Source: Streptoalloteichus tenebrarius (GTDB taxonomy: Bacteria; Actinomycetota; Actinomycetes; Mycobacteriales; Pseudonocardiaceae). Taken from it: 64,000 bases of DNA. The translations under genes were made by a program, and so were the position numbers. The stretch lies in NCBI RefSeq assembly GCF_024171885.1, contig NZ_JAMTCP010000018.1, positions 54,045 through 118,044 on the forward strand, given 5' to 3'. The notes under the pieces are model-generated. The model ran no database searches. It saw nothing but the letters and a program-made list of their open reading frames with translations, and was not told where the DNA came from. Each line of letters starts with the position of its first letter. The stretch's first letter is position 1. Shown here one piece after another: positions 26,690-34,690 of the stretch.

Positions 26690-27105
26690 CGCTGTCCCGC
26701 CCCGTTCGTCCGCGACACGCAGTCCCCGTATCACCCATGCGCGGGTTGTCGCCAATGCGCGAGGACCGGACGACCTGCGCCTGACGTCCAGTCATCGCGC
26801 ACACGTCGTCCGCGCCTGCTCTGCGCATATCCTCAGACCTGAGTTATAGGGGGAACCCCCTTTTCCAACGTCTCACAGGGGTCTGACAAAAACGGGCTCC
26901 GCGATTCGCCCGACCGGGCGGAAAAGCGGGGAAAACAACGGCCGAATGAGTTCTGCCGGGACCCTCCGTTCCAGGACAACAGGGCTGACCAGCGAGAACG
27001 GGTCACGGGGCGCGTCGCGTCGCCTCCCGAGGTGGCGGTCCCCTGCCGAAGCGGTGATCTCGGGGGTCGGCCGGGGCGGTCGGGGGCTGGTGCGAGGATG
27101 GCCCC
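26690..27105. other. Gene-free region before uvrD2
   Basis: No gene seen. The DNA is less GC-rich than its surroundings. It has a CTCAG-AC-CTGAG palindrome near 26831 and a tight AGGGGG-AA-CCCCCT hairpin followed by TTT near 26848. GAGGAT (27094-27099), 6 bp before the uvrD2 ATG, could be the -10 of a leaderless message. Confidence 0.45.
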
Positions 27106-29208
27106 ATGGACGCCGGGAACAAGCTGCTGGAGGGTCTCGATCCGGAGCAGCGGGCCGCGGTGGTCGCGCCGCGCGGGCCGGTGTGCGTGCTCGCCGGCGC
27201 CGGCACCGGCAAGACCCGCACCATCACCCGCCGCATCGCCCACCTCGTGCACCGGGGCCACGTCGCGCCCGGCCAGGTGCTCGCGGTCACGTTCACCGCG
27301 CGGGCGGCGGGGGAGATGCGCACCCGGTTGCGGGCGCTCGGCGCGCACGGCGTCCAGGCCAGGACCTTCCACGCGGCCGCGTTGCGGCAGCTCCGCTACT
27401 TCTGGCCCCGCGTGGTCGACGACGAGCCGTGGCAGCTCGTGGAGCACAAGCTGCGGCTGGTCGGCCAGGCCGCGCACCGCGTGGGCGCGTCGACCGAGGC
27501 GGAGTCGCTGCGCGACCTCGCCAGCGAGATCGAGTGGTCGAAGGCGTCGCTGGTGACGCCGGAGGACTACCCGGCCGTCGCCGCGCGCGCGCACCGCGAC
27601 ACCCCCGGCCCGCCCGAGCAGGTCGCCCAGGTCTACGCGACGTACGAGCAGCTCAAGATGCGTTCCCGCGTGCTTGACTTCGACGACCTGCTGCTCCACA
27701 CCGCCGCCGCGCTGGAGGAGCACCCCGACGTCGCCGGCGAGTTCCGCGACCGGTACCGGTGTTTCGTCGTCGACGAATACCAGGACGTGACACCGCTCCA
27801 GCAGCGGGTGCTGGACGCGTGGCTGGGCAACCGGGACGACCTGACCGTCGTCGGCGACGCCAACCAGACCATCTACTCCTTCGCCGGCGCGACGCCGCGC
27901 TGGCTGCTGGACTTCTCCCGCCGGTTCCCCGAGGCGACGACGGTGCGGTTGGAACGCGACTACCGGTCCACGCCGCAGGTGGTGTCCCTGGCCAACCGCG
28001 TGATCGGCGCGGCGCGGGGCCGCCCGGCCGGTGCCCGCCTGCGGCTGGTCGGCCAGCGCCCGCCCGGCCCGGAACCGGAGTTCGCCGAGTACGACGACGA
28101 GCCGGCCGAGGCGGCGGCCGTCGCGCTGCGGATCAGGAAGCTGCTCGACGAGGGCGTGCCGGCCAGCGAGATCGCCGTCCTGTTCCGGGTCAACGCGCAG
28201 TCCGAGGTCTACGAGCAGGCGTTGGCCGAGCAGGACATCCCGTACCAGGTCCGGGGCGGGGAGCGGTTCTTCGCCCGGCCCGAGGTGCGGCAGGCCATGC
28301 AGGCGTTGCGGGTGGCCGCGGGCGCTCCGGGGGAGGGGGCGTTGGACGCCCGGGTGCGGGCCGTGTTGGAGCCGCTGGGTCTGACCGAGCGTCCCCCGGC
28401 CGGCGGCGCGACCAGGGAGCGCTGGGAGTCGTTGCGGGCGCTGGTGGAGCTGGCCGAGGAGCTGGCGACCGCGCTGCCCGAGGCCGACCTGGCGCGGTTC
28501 GCCCAGGAGCTGGACATGCGGGCGGAGGCCCAGCACCCGCCGACCGTGGAGGGTGTCACCCTGGCCTCGCTGCACGCCGCCAAGGGCCTGGAGTGGGACG
28601 CGGTGTTCCTCGTCGGCCTGGTCGAGGGGACGCTGCCGATCCAGCACGCCGACGGCGACGACGAGGCCGTGGAGGAGGAGCGCCGGCTGTTGTACGTCGG
28701 CGTCACCCGGGCCAGGGAGTTCCTGTCGTTGACCTGGGCGCTGTCGCGCTCGCCGGGCGGCCGGCGGCACCGGAGGCGCAGCCGGTTCCTCTACGGCCTC
28801 GTGCCGGACAACCATCCGGCGGCGCTGCCCGCGCGGGGGCGGGGCCGCGACGGGGCGGCGTCCCGCGCCAGTCTGCGCGACGAGGCGCGGCGCCGGTGCC
28901 GCAACTGCGGCGGACCGCTCGTCGGCACGATGGCGGTGAAGCTGGGTCGGTGCGCGGACTGCCCGTCCGACGTGGACGAGGAGCTGCTGGCGCGGCTCCG
29001 CGCCTGGCGCACCGAGCGCGCCCGCCAGCTCAAGGTGCCCGCCTACGTCGTGTTCACCGACGCGACACTGACCGCGATCGCGGAGCAGCGACCGGCCGAC
29101 GAGGCCGGCCTGGTCGCCATCCCCGGGATTGGCGCGGCGAAGCTCGACCGCTACGGGGCGGACGTGATCGCCCTGGTCAACGGTACTTTCCCACCGGATC
29201 GTGAGTAG
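27106..29208 (+). CDS. uvrD2: DNA helicase UvrD2
   Basis: A 700-aa superfamily-1A helicase. Q-motif region [10 protein letters not shown], Walker [13 protein letters not shown], motif [16 protein letters not shown], motif [17 protein letters not shown], motif [16 protein letters not shown] and motif [15 protein letters not shown]. After these come a four-Cys zinc module (CRNCGGP and CADCPSD) and an HRDC domain near the end ([15 protein letters not shown]). This helicase-tetracysteine-HRDC order defines actinobacterial UvrD2, an essential 3'-to-5' helicase in mycobacteria. The whiB7 promoter begins just after its stop. Confidence 0.93.
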   Translation: MDAGNKLLEGLDPEQRAAVVAPRGPVCVLAGAGTGKTRTITRRIAHLVHRGHVAPGQVLAVTFTARAAGEMRTRLRALGAHGVQARTFHAAALRQLRYFWPRVVDDEPWQLVEHKLRLVGQAAHRVGASTEAESLRDLASEIEWSKASLVTPEDYPAVAARAHRDTPGPPEQVAQVYATYEQLKMRSRVLDFDDLLLHTAAALEEHPDVAGEFRDRYRCFVVDEYQDVTPLQQRVLDAWLGNRDDLTVVGDANQTIYSFAGATPRWLLDFSRRFPEATTVRLERDYRSTPQVVSLANRVIGAARGRPAGARLRLVGQRPPGPEPEFAEYDDEPAEAAAVALRIRKLLDEGVPASEIAVLFRVNAQSEVYEQALAEQDIPYQVRGGERFFARPEVRQAMQALRVAAGAPGEGALDARVRAVLEPLGLTERPPAGGATRERWESLRALVELAEELATALPEADLARFAQELDMRAEAQHPPTVEGVTLASLHAAKGLEWDAVFLVGLVEGTLPIQHADGDDEAVEEERRLLYVGVTRAREFLSLTWALSRSPGGRRHRRRSRFLYGLVPDNHPAALPARGRGRDGAASRASLRDEARRRCRNCGGPLVGTMAVKLGRCADCPSDVDEELLARLRAWRTERARQLKVPAYVVFTDATLTAIAEQRPADEAGLVAIPGIGAAKLDRYGADVIALVNGTFPPDRE

Positions 29209-29212
29209 TGCG

Positions 29213-29252
29213 AAAAAAACTGTTGCCCCGAACGCGCTCCTGCCAATAGCCT
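29213..29252 (+). promoter_or_regulatory. whiB7 promoter with AT-rich WhiB7 site
   Basis: A run of seven A (29213-29219) stands 3 bp before TTGCCC (29223-29228), then 18 bp and TAGCCT (29247-29252). Known whiB7 promoters carry an A/T tract just upstream of -35 that the WhiB7 AT-hook contacts, giving positive autoregulation. Confidence 0.7.
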
Positions 29253-29317
29253 GCAGGGGCCCGGGCGCGAAGGCCCGCGCGGACGAGATCGAGACCCTGG
29301 GAAGGGAGGTGGCCCCG

Positions 29318-29557
29318 ATGGTGAACACGCTGATGCGGTTGACCCCCGGCCACCTGCTGCCCGGGGCTTCCGGTGTGAACGACGTCCCCCAGGTGATCGA
29401 ACAGGGTCAGCTCTGGGCGCAGCGGAGCGAGCAGTACGCCGCCCGCCAGCGCTTCGTCGCGATCGTTCCCACCGTTCTGCTGCCGACCACCGCCGGCGCA
29501 GATCTGCCGTCCGTCACTGTCCGTCGCCCTTCGCGCGCCCTGGAGACAAGCCCCTGA
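29318..29557 (+). CDS. Leader ORF (uORF) upstream of whiB7
   Basis: A 79-codon ORF within the whiB7 leader. It has the strong Shine-Dalgarno GGAGGTGG (29306-29313) four bases before the ATG, and it ends 21 bp before the attenuator hairpin. The product (MVNTLMRLTPGHLL...) has no recognisable domain and is mildly hydrophobic at its start. Actinobacterial whiB7 genes are known to be controlled by a uORF whose impaired translation under ribosome-targeting drugs prevents leader termination. This ORF fits that role in position. Its peptide sequence may not matter. Confidence 0.6.
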   Translation: MVNTLMRLTPGHLLPGASGVNDVPQVIEQGQLWAQRSEQYAARQRFVAIVPTVLLPTTAGADLPSVTVRRPSRALETSP

Positions 29558-29578
29558 CCTAGTCAGGACGACCAGGCT

Positions 29579-29622
29579 CACGAAGGCCGCGGACCCGATC
29601 ACCGGATCCGCGGCCTTCGTGT
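29579..29622 (+). terminator. whiB7 leader attenuator hairpin
   Basis: CACGAAGGCCGCGGA (from 29579) pairs with TCCGCGGCCTTCGTG over 15 bp; two more pairs can form after one mismatch. GTTTCTCC follows. It lies between the leader ORF and whiB7, more than 320 bp after the promoter, the place expected for a conditional terminator. Confidence 0.75.
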
Positions 29623-29729
29623 TTCTCCGGTTCGCCGGGGGACAGCACCACCAACCCGAGATGCACCACTCCGAAACGCACCACCCATACCGAGACGCGC
29701 CACCGCGTGATCGAATGGAGGACTCCTTC

Positions 29730-30119
29730 ATGTTCACCGCCAACGTTCCGCTGACCGGCGGAACGCTGCCCGTCGCCCCGACCGTGGGAGGGTCCACCGT
29801 CGGCGTGGCCGAGCTGGCGACCGCCGTGCCGGAGGACGAGCTCGCCTTGCCCTGCCGGGTGAACAACCCCGACCTCTGGTTCGCCGAGGCCCCGACCGAG
29901 CTGGAGCGCGCCAAGCAGCTCTGCGCCGACTGCCCGGTCAAGGCCCAGTGCCTGGCCGGCGCCCTCGCGCGCCGGGAGCCCTGGGGGGTCTGGGGCGGCG
30001 AGATCTTCGAACGCGGCGCGGTCATCGCCCGCAAGCGGCCGCGGGGTCGGCCGCGCAAGGAGGACCGCGCCCGTGAGGTGCGGGCCGAGCAGACGCGCGA
30101 GCAGGAGGCAGCGGCATGA
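29730..30119 (+). CDS. whiB7: WhiB7 antibiotic-response regulator
   Basis: A 129-aa Wbl protein. Four [4Fe-4S] cysteines are at 42, 65, 68 and 74 (CADC pair). The sigma-factor-binding turn EPWGVWGGE is at 83-91. A C-terminal AT-hook, RGRPRK at 105-110, marks WhiB7 among WhiB proteins. It binds SigA domain 4 and activates resistance genes and itself. ATG 29730 has GGAGGA 6 bp upstream; another ATG at 29715 is in frame but lacks such a site. A 38-aa ORF overlaps its stop. Confidence 0.95.
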   Translation: MFTANVPLTGGTLPVAPTVGGSTVGVAELATAVPEDELALPCRVNNPDLWFAEAPTELERAKQLCADCPVKAQCLAGALARREPWGVWGGEIFERGAVIARKRPRGRPRKEDRAREVRAEQTREQEAAA

Positions 30120-30232
30120 GCAACCAGGCGATACCGACCGTCCACGTGCTCTGGGCCACGAACCCGATGCTGATGCACGAAGCCATGGCCAGAACCCGGA
30201 TGCGCGAGGCGCAACGTTGGGCGGGCCAGTAA
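30116..30232 (+). CDS. 38-aa small protein coupled to whiB7
   Basis: The ORF starts at ATG overlapping the whiB7 TGA (ATGA) and ends at TAA 30232. The product ends NPMLMHEAMARTRMREAQRW, a short amphipathic helix. Similar MHE(D/A)xARxRMRE peptides occur as small unannotated ORFs in many actinobacteria (recollection, not searched). GGAGG lies 7 bp upstream. Too short for most gene finders. Confidence 0.6.
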   Translation: MSNQAIPTVHVLWATNPMLMHEAMARTRMREAQRWAGQ

Positions 30233-30304
30233 CCGCTGGCCCGCCGCCCGGTCCCGATCGACGACCCCGGCCGATGACCCCGGCCGATGACGGAGCGCGG
30301 CTGG

Positions 30305-30408
30305 CCCGGTCCACCACCCGGTGGACCGGGCGGGCCGTCGCCATCCCGGTCGGGGCCTGACCCGTTCCACACCGGCCGGCGTCACCTACCGCGGGTGACG
30401 CCGGCCGG
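30305..30408 (+). terminator. Two consecutive hairpins after the whiB7 unit
   Basis: Hairpin one: an 11-bp stem CCCGGTCCACC (30305-30315) with 30320-30330. Hairpin two: a 15-bp stem starting CCGGCCGGCGTCACC (30372-30386) with 30394-30408. Neither has a clear T-run. They close the whiB7 transcript before the gene at 30465. Confidence 0.55.
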
Positions 30409-30464
30409 CGCCGTTGTGGGCCCTTTCCCCGTGCCGGACGGAAAACGGCGTATCGTCCGCGAGC

Positions 30465-30644
30465 GTGACCGATCAGGCGGTGGTGTGCGGCCGGTGCGGA
30501 GCGCGGCGCGACCCTGACGACGCGCTGGCCGCGCTCACCTGGGTGGCGGAGCGCACGCCCACCGGAACCTGGTGGCTCTGCCCCGACTGCGCCCGACGGC
30601 ACGTCCGCGACATCGAGGGCAAGCTCCCCGCCGAGTGGTGGTGA
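30465..30644 (+). CDS. Small zinc-ribbon protein
   Basis: A 59-aa protein with two zinc knuckles (VCGRCGARR and LCPDCARRH) separated by about 30 residues holding TWVAERTPTGTWW. This is a classic four-Cys ribbon seen in small actinobacterial proteins of unknown role. GTG 30465 lies 8 bp after a -10-like TATCGT, so the start may be leaderless. It converges with the ABC1 kinase gene. Confidence 0.75.
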   Translation: MTDQAVVCGRCGARRDPDDALAALTWVAERTPTGTWWLCPDCARRHVRDIEGKLPAEWW

Positions 30645-30654
30645 GCGGCCCGCC

Positions 30655-31986
30655 TCAGCCGGCGATCTCCGGCTCGTCGTCGGCGAAGCCGGGCTGCCAC
30701 CGGGCGACGATCTCCCGCGCGGGCACCTCCGCGTCGAGCTGGCACAGGATCCCGATCGCGCCGAACGTCACCCGGTGGATCATCAGGTAGTTGGGCGGCA
30801 GGTTCAGCGACCGCCCGGTGTGGAAGTCCCGGCCCTGGAGGTCGCCGATCCGTTCGGCCTGCGACTGGAGCCACCGCCGCGTGAAGCGGAACCGCTCGCA
30901 CCGCATCGGGTCGACGAACGGGGACAGGTAGGCCAGGACCTCCTCGGGGTCCAGCTCGGTCCCCGGGCGGACGAACCGCTCGTCGCGCAGCAACTGGAGC
31001 AGCTCGGCGGACTCGCCCCGCAACGCGAGCTTCACCATCAGGCCCAGCGTGCGCGGCAGGCCCTCGGGCAGCCGCGCGACCGCGCCATAGTCGATCACGC
31101 ACAGCCGGCCGTCGTCGAGCATCATGAAGTTGCCGGGGTGCGGGTCGGCGTGCAGCAGGCCCGCCCTGGCCGGCGAGGAGAAGTGGAACTCCGCGAGCAG
31201 CCGCCCCGCCTCGTCCCGCTCGGCGCGCCCGCCGTCCTGGATGATCCGCGACAGCGGGCGGCCGCTGACCCACTCGGTGACCATCACCTTGGGCGCGCTG
31301 GCCACCACCCGGGGCACCCGCACGTTCGGGTCGTCGGCGAAGGCCGCGGCGAAGGCCCGCTGGCTGTCGGCCTCGCCCCGGTAGTCCAGCTCCTCCACCA
31401 TCCGCTCCCGCAGCTCCTCCAGCAGCGGCTTGACCTCGGTGCCCGGCACCAGGGCCTGGAACAGCCGGCTGAACCGCTGGAGCTGCCGCAGGTCGGCCAG
31501 CAGCGCCTCGTCGGCGCCCGGGTACTGGACCTTGACCGCGACCTCCCTGCCGTCGTGCCAGACCGCGCGGTGCACCTGCCCGATGCTCGCCGCCGCCGAG
31601 GGCGTGTCGTCGAACTCCGCGAACCGACGGGCCCAGCTCCGGCCGAGCTGCTCGGCGAGCACGCGGTGCACGGCCCGGGTGGGCATCGGCGGGGCGGCGG
31701 ACTGGAGCTTGGTCAGCGCCTCGCGGTAGGGGGCCGCCAGCTCGTCGGGCACCGCGGCCTCGAAGACGCTCAGCGCCTGCCCGAACTTCATCGCGCCGCC
31801 CTTGAGCTGCCCCAGGACCGCGAAGACCTGCTCGGCGGTCTTGGCGGAGACCTCGGCGGACACCTCCTCGGCGCTGCGGCCGACCAGGCGTTTGCCCCAG
31901 CCGGCCGCGACCCGTCCCGCGACTCCGATCGGCAGGCTGGCGAGCTTGGCGGTGCGCTGCACGGTCCGGCGCGGGATGTCGGTCAC
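30655..31986 (-). CDS. ABC1/AarF (UbiB-like) atypical kinase
   Basis: A 443-aa ABC1-family protein, the counterpart by position of Rv3197. Features: the KxGQ-type motif GGAMKFGQALSVF, the Ala-rich loop SAAASIGQVHRA replacing the P-loop, VKVQYPGADEAL with the ATP-site Lys, HADPHPGNFMM as catalytic loop, and CVIDYGAVARL as the metal-binding DFG equivalent. Family members act on quinone or lipid metabolism; the rv3197 homologue has been linked to macrolide tolerance downstream of whiB7. GTG 31986 is chosen at VTDIPRRT because the upstream codons are Arg-rich shadow. Confidence 0.9.
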   Translation of the reverse strand: MTDIPRRTVQRTAKLASLPIGVAGRVAAGWGKRLVGRSAEEVSAEVSAKTAEQVFAVLGQLKGGAMKFGQALSVFEAAVPDELAAPYREALTKLQSAAPPMPTRAVHRVLAEQLGRSWARRFAEFDDTPSAAASIGQVHRAVWHDGREVAVKVQYPGADEALLADLRQLQRFSRLFQALVPGTEVKPLLEELRERMVEELDYRGEADSQRAFAAAFADDPNVRVPRVVASAPKVMVTEWVSGRPLSRIIQDGGRAERDEAGRLLAEFHFSSPARAGLLHADPHPGNFMMLDDGRLCVIDYGAVARLPEGLPRTLGLMVKLALRGESAELLQLLRDERFVRPGTELDPEEVLAYLSPFVDPMRCERFRFTRRWLQSQAERIGDLQGRDFHTGRSLNLPPNYLMIHRVTFGAIGILCQLDAEVPAREIVARWQPGFADDEPEIAG

Positions 31987-32158
31987 GCGGCGATTCTCCC
32001 TTGAGCGGTCACGTCGACGCACCACAGTCCGGGCCGCGCCGGCGTTGTCTCGTCACGCTACCCATGAGTGCGCCGTGCTGCTTCCCCCAACTGGCCCAAC
32101 GCCGGGCCCGGCTTCGTCGTGTCGGGGCGGGGCTGGCGGGTCTCCCCTGGGGGCGGGG

Positions 32159-33262
32159 TCATCGCGGCCCGATCCGCCAGCAGGGGCAGTCGGCGTGCCG
32201 GTGCCAGGAGCGCCGCAACACCGTTCCGCGCAGCGGGTCGAGTTCCAGCGTCCCGTCGACGGTCGCGGGTGGGACGGCTCCCGCGTGTCGCCAGCCCAGC
32301 GCGACCAGGGCCTGGCTCACGGCCAGGCCGGCCGTGGCCATCGCGCAGCCGACGTCGACGGGCTGGACGCGCCCGGCGAGCTGCGCCGCCAGCGCCGGCC
32401 ACCGGGGGTCCCGCTCGGTCCGGATCAGGTCGTGGCAGGTCAGGCAGCTCGACCTGCCAGGGAGCACCAGCGGCCCCACCACCCCGGCCCCGTCCCGGAC
32501 CCGGACCAGCAGGTGGGGGACGCCGGCGAGGGTGAGCCGCCGCACGAGCCGGGGGTCGGGCACCGCCGCGTCCGCCAGCACCACCAGCTCGGCGGGCCGG
32601 GACGGCGGGGTGCGGCCGGCCCGCACTCCGGGCGCGGCCCTGGCCACGGCGTCGACCGCCGCCAGGCCGCGCTCCCGCCCGACGTCGCAGGGCAGGTAAC
32701 CGCAGCCGGTGTCCTCGGGGCGGACGTCGCCCTCGGCCAGCACGTGGACCCGGCCGACGCCGGCGGCCGCCAGCAGTGTCGCCGTCGCGATCGCCAACCG
32801 GCCGTCGCCCCGCACCACCACCGTCGCCCTGGCCCGGTCGGCCAGGGCCGGCTGCCCGGGGCGACCTGTCCGGAGGGTCCAGGCGAGGGCGTCCGGAGCC
32901 AGCCGGGGCGGCAGCACCGCCGGTTCGGCCGCCCGCACGGTCGGCGACGCGGGCGGGGTCGGACGCGCCGGCGGCGCCATGTCCTCGACCAGCCCGCCCC
33001 GGTCGAGCAGGGCGAGCAGCTCGACCACCTCGCGGGCGGACGCGCCGCCCGCCTCGCCGCGACGGAGCAGCTCCGCCAGGCTGTGCCGGCCGTCCAACTC
33101 CCGCAGGACGTCCGCCTGGCCGGGCGTGAGCCCGCTGACGACCGCCGCCCGAACGGGGTCCAGCCCGACCTGGGCGGTGTCCGGTGCACGCCAGAGAAGG
33201 CAGAGGCCGGGCAGCAGTCGGGGCCGCCGGGGCGGTGTGACACGAGTCTCGTTCGCGCTCAT
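32159..33262 (-). CDS. Orphan E1/ThiF-like (cyclodehydratase-type) protein
   Basis: A 367-aa protein. The N-terminal ~110 residues look like the winged-helix peptide-clamp domain seen in TOMM cyclodehydratase partners (LDGRHSLAELLRRG). A Rossmann-type segment follows (VVVRGDGRLAIATATLLAAAGVG). C-terminal cysteines SSCLTCHDLIRTERDPRWP and HADCPCW probably bind zinc. The ATP-binding residues of ThiF are not evident, so it may bind rather than activate a substrate. No precursor peptide, YcaO or dehydrogenase gene is adjacent. It sits next to the ABC1 kinase on the same strand. ATG 33262 is chosen. Confidence 0.7.
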   Translation of the reverse strand: MSANETRVTPPRRPRLLPGLCLLWRAPDTAQVGLDPVRAAVVSGLTPGQADVLRELDGRHSLAELLRRGEAGGASAREVVELLALLDRGGLVEDMAPPARPTPPASPTVRAAEPAVLPPRLAPDALAWTLRTGRPGQPALADRARATVVVRGDGRLAIATATLLAAAGVGRVHVLAEGDVRPEDTGCGYLPCDVGRERGLAAVDAVARAAPGVRAGRTPPSRPAELVVLADAAVPDPRLVRRLTLAGVPHLLVRVRDGAGVVGPLVLPGRSSCLTCHDLIRTERDPRWPALAAQLAGRVQPVDVGCAMATAGLAVSQALVALGWRHAGAVPPATVDGTLELDPLRGTVLRRSWHRHADCPCWRIGPR

Positions 33263-33336
33263 GGCGGGGAGGGTCCCACCGGTCGGCACGGATCGTGAAA
33301 CGGTTGTCCACAGGCAGTGCCGAGTTATCCACAGGC

Positions 33337-33375
33337 ACGCGGGGGCGGCCCGCGCGTGGCGGACCGCCCCCGCGT
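33337..33375 (-). terminator. Hairpin after the DUF5679 gene
   Basis: ACGCGGGGGCGG (33337-33348) pairs perfectly with CCGCCCCCGCGT (33364-33375), 13 bp past the minus-strand stop. Just to the left are TTGTCCACAGG (33303) and TTATCCACAGG (33325), two DnaA-box-like sites without the module core found elsewhere. Confidence 0.6.
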
Positions 33376-33388
33376 CGTGGACGAGGCG

Positions 33389-33553
33389 TCAGGACTCCTT
33401 GCCCAGGATGCGTGTCATCTTGGTGCCGCAGACCGGGCACACTCCCTTGGCCATGCGCCGGCCGTTCTTCTCCTCGACCTTTCCCTCGAAGTCACGCTTC
33501 TCGCGGCACTTCACGCAGTAGCCGTTGTAGGTGGATGTCGACGTCTGAGCCAC
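33389..33553 (-). CDS. DUF5679 zinc-finger protein
   Basis: A 54-aa protein with the pattern YCVKCREKRDFEGK, then GVCPVCGTKMTRILGK, a two-knuckle zinc ribbon of the DUF5679 type that is common and conserved in actinobacteria. GGGAGG is placed 5 bp before GTG 33553. Longer upstream codons are Ala/Arg-rich and are rejected. It may bind RNA or act in chromosome-related functions, but no role is established. Confidence 0.85.
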   Translation of the reverse strand: MAQTSTSTYNGYCVKCREKRDFEGKVEEKNGRRMAKGVCPVCGTKMTRILGKES

Positions 33554-33845
33554 GGCTGCCTCCCTTCCGAGACGGGCCCCGGCCGGTGCGGCCGGGCTGA
33601 GCACGGACCGCGTGCCGCGCTCGGGGACCTCCAGGCGCCCTCGGCGCATCCCTCCGGCCGCCGCCGCGGCCGCCCCTCTCCCCACCGGTGAAGTTCCGCG
33701 GAGGGCCACCTGCCGGCCACGCTACCTCCGCACTCATGGTCGTTCCCGCATGCGCGCAGGCAGGCGGGGATCGGGGCGGTCTTGTTCACCCGGACCGGTG
33801 GGGAACGGCCCCCTCGCGTCAGGGTCGCCGCCTACGGTGGTCGCC

Positions 33846-34478
33846 GTGGCCGAAAGCTGCGGGACCCCGGCGGCAGAGCCGAGGGTGGAGGTCCGCCGGA
33901 GTCGCCGGCGGAGTCGGACCGTGAGCGCCTACCGGGAGGGCGACACGGTGGTGGTGCTCATCCCGGCCCGGATGACCAGGGCCGAGGAGGAACACTGGGT
34001 GGCGGAGATGCTGCGGCGTCTCCAGCGCAGCGAGACCCGGCGCCGCTCGCCCGCCCGCGCCTCCGACGCCGCGTTGCTCGCGCGGTGCCGGGAGCTGTCC
34101 CAACGCCACTTCCGGGGGCGTGCGGTGCCGCGCAGCGTCCGCTGGGTGCCCCCGATGCGCACCCGGTGGGCCTCCTGCACCCCCGCCGACCGCACCATCC
34201 GGGTCAGCGAGCGCCTGCGGAACGTCCCGGCCTGGGTCCTCGACTACGTGCTGGTGCACGAGCTGGCCCACCTGCTCGTGCCGGGCCACGGCCCCGACTT
34301 CTGGGCCCTGGTGCACGACTACCCCCGCACGGAACGGGCCATCGGCTACCTGGAGGGGCTGTCGGCGGCGGCGGGCTGGGGGATCGGCGGCGACGTCGAG
34401 AACGGCCCCGACGACGCCGACCCGGCCGAAGACGCGCCGGGCGTCGCGGCGTGCGCGGACGGCACGGCCGAAGACTGA
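33846..34478 (+). CDS. M48/YgjP-like zinc metallopeptidase
   Basis: A 210-aa protein. Its core RTRWASCTPADRTIRVSERL leads to a HExxH motif in VLVHELAHLLVPGHGPDFW, with the third His in the PGHGPDFW part. This is the DUF45/YgjP-SprT-like arrangement. An acidic tail of about 35 residues follows. TACGGT (33833-33838) ends 7 bp before GTG 33846, suggesting leaderless translation. It is transcribed toward the CRISPR array but is unrelated to Cas proteins. The substrate is unknown. Confidence 0.85.
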   Translation: MAESCGTPAAEPRVEVRRSRRRSRTVSAYREGDTVVVLIPARMTRAEEEHWVAEMLRRLQRSETRRRSPARASDAALLARCRELSQRHFRGRAVPRSVRWVPPMRTRWASCTPADRTIRVSERLRNVPAWVLDYVLVHELAHLLVPGHGPDFWALVHDYPRTERAIGYLEGLSAAAGWGIGGDVENGPDDADPAEDAPGVAACADGTAED

Positions 34479-34690
34479 TCAGCCTGATCGGCCTGACAGA
34501 CCCGACCGGACTGGTCGGCGGCGACCGACTCCGCAAACCGGCCGCCGAGGACCGACCGCCGGGCCGTCCGGGAGACACGTCGTAGCCGTGCCCAGCCCTG
34601 CGAAGACGGCCCAGGGAACGCTGGCCGCTGACGGCCACGCGGCACCAGGACCCGAGCGGCTCCTACGCGTGCCGCGCGCTGCAATGGCGG

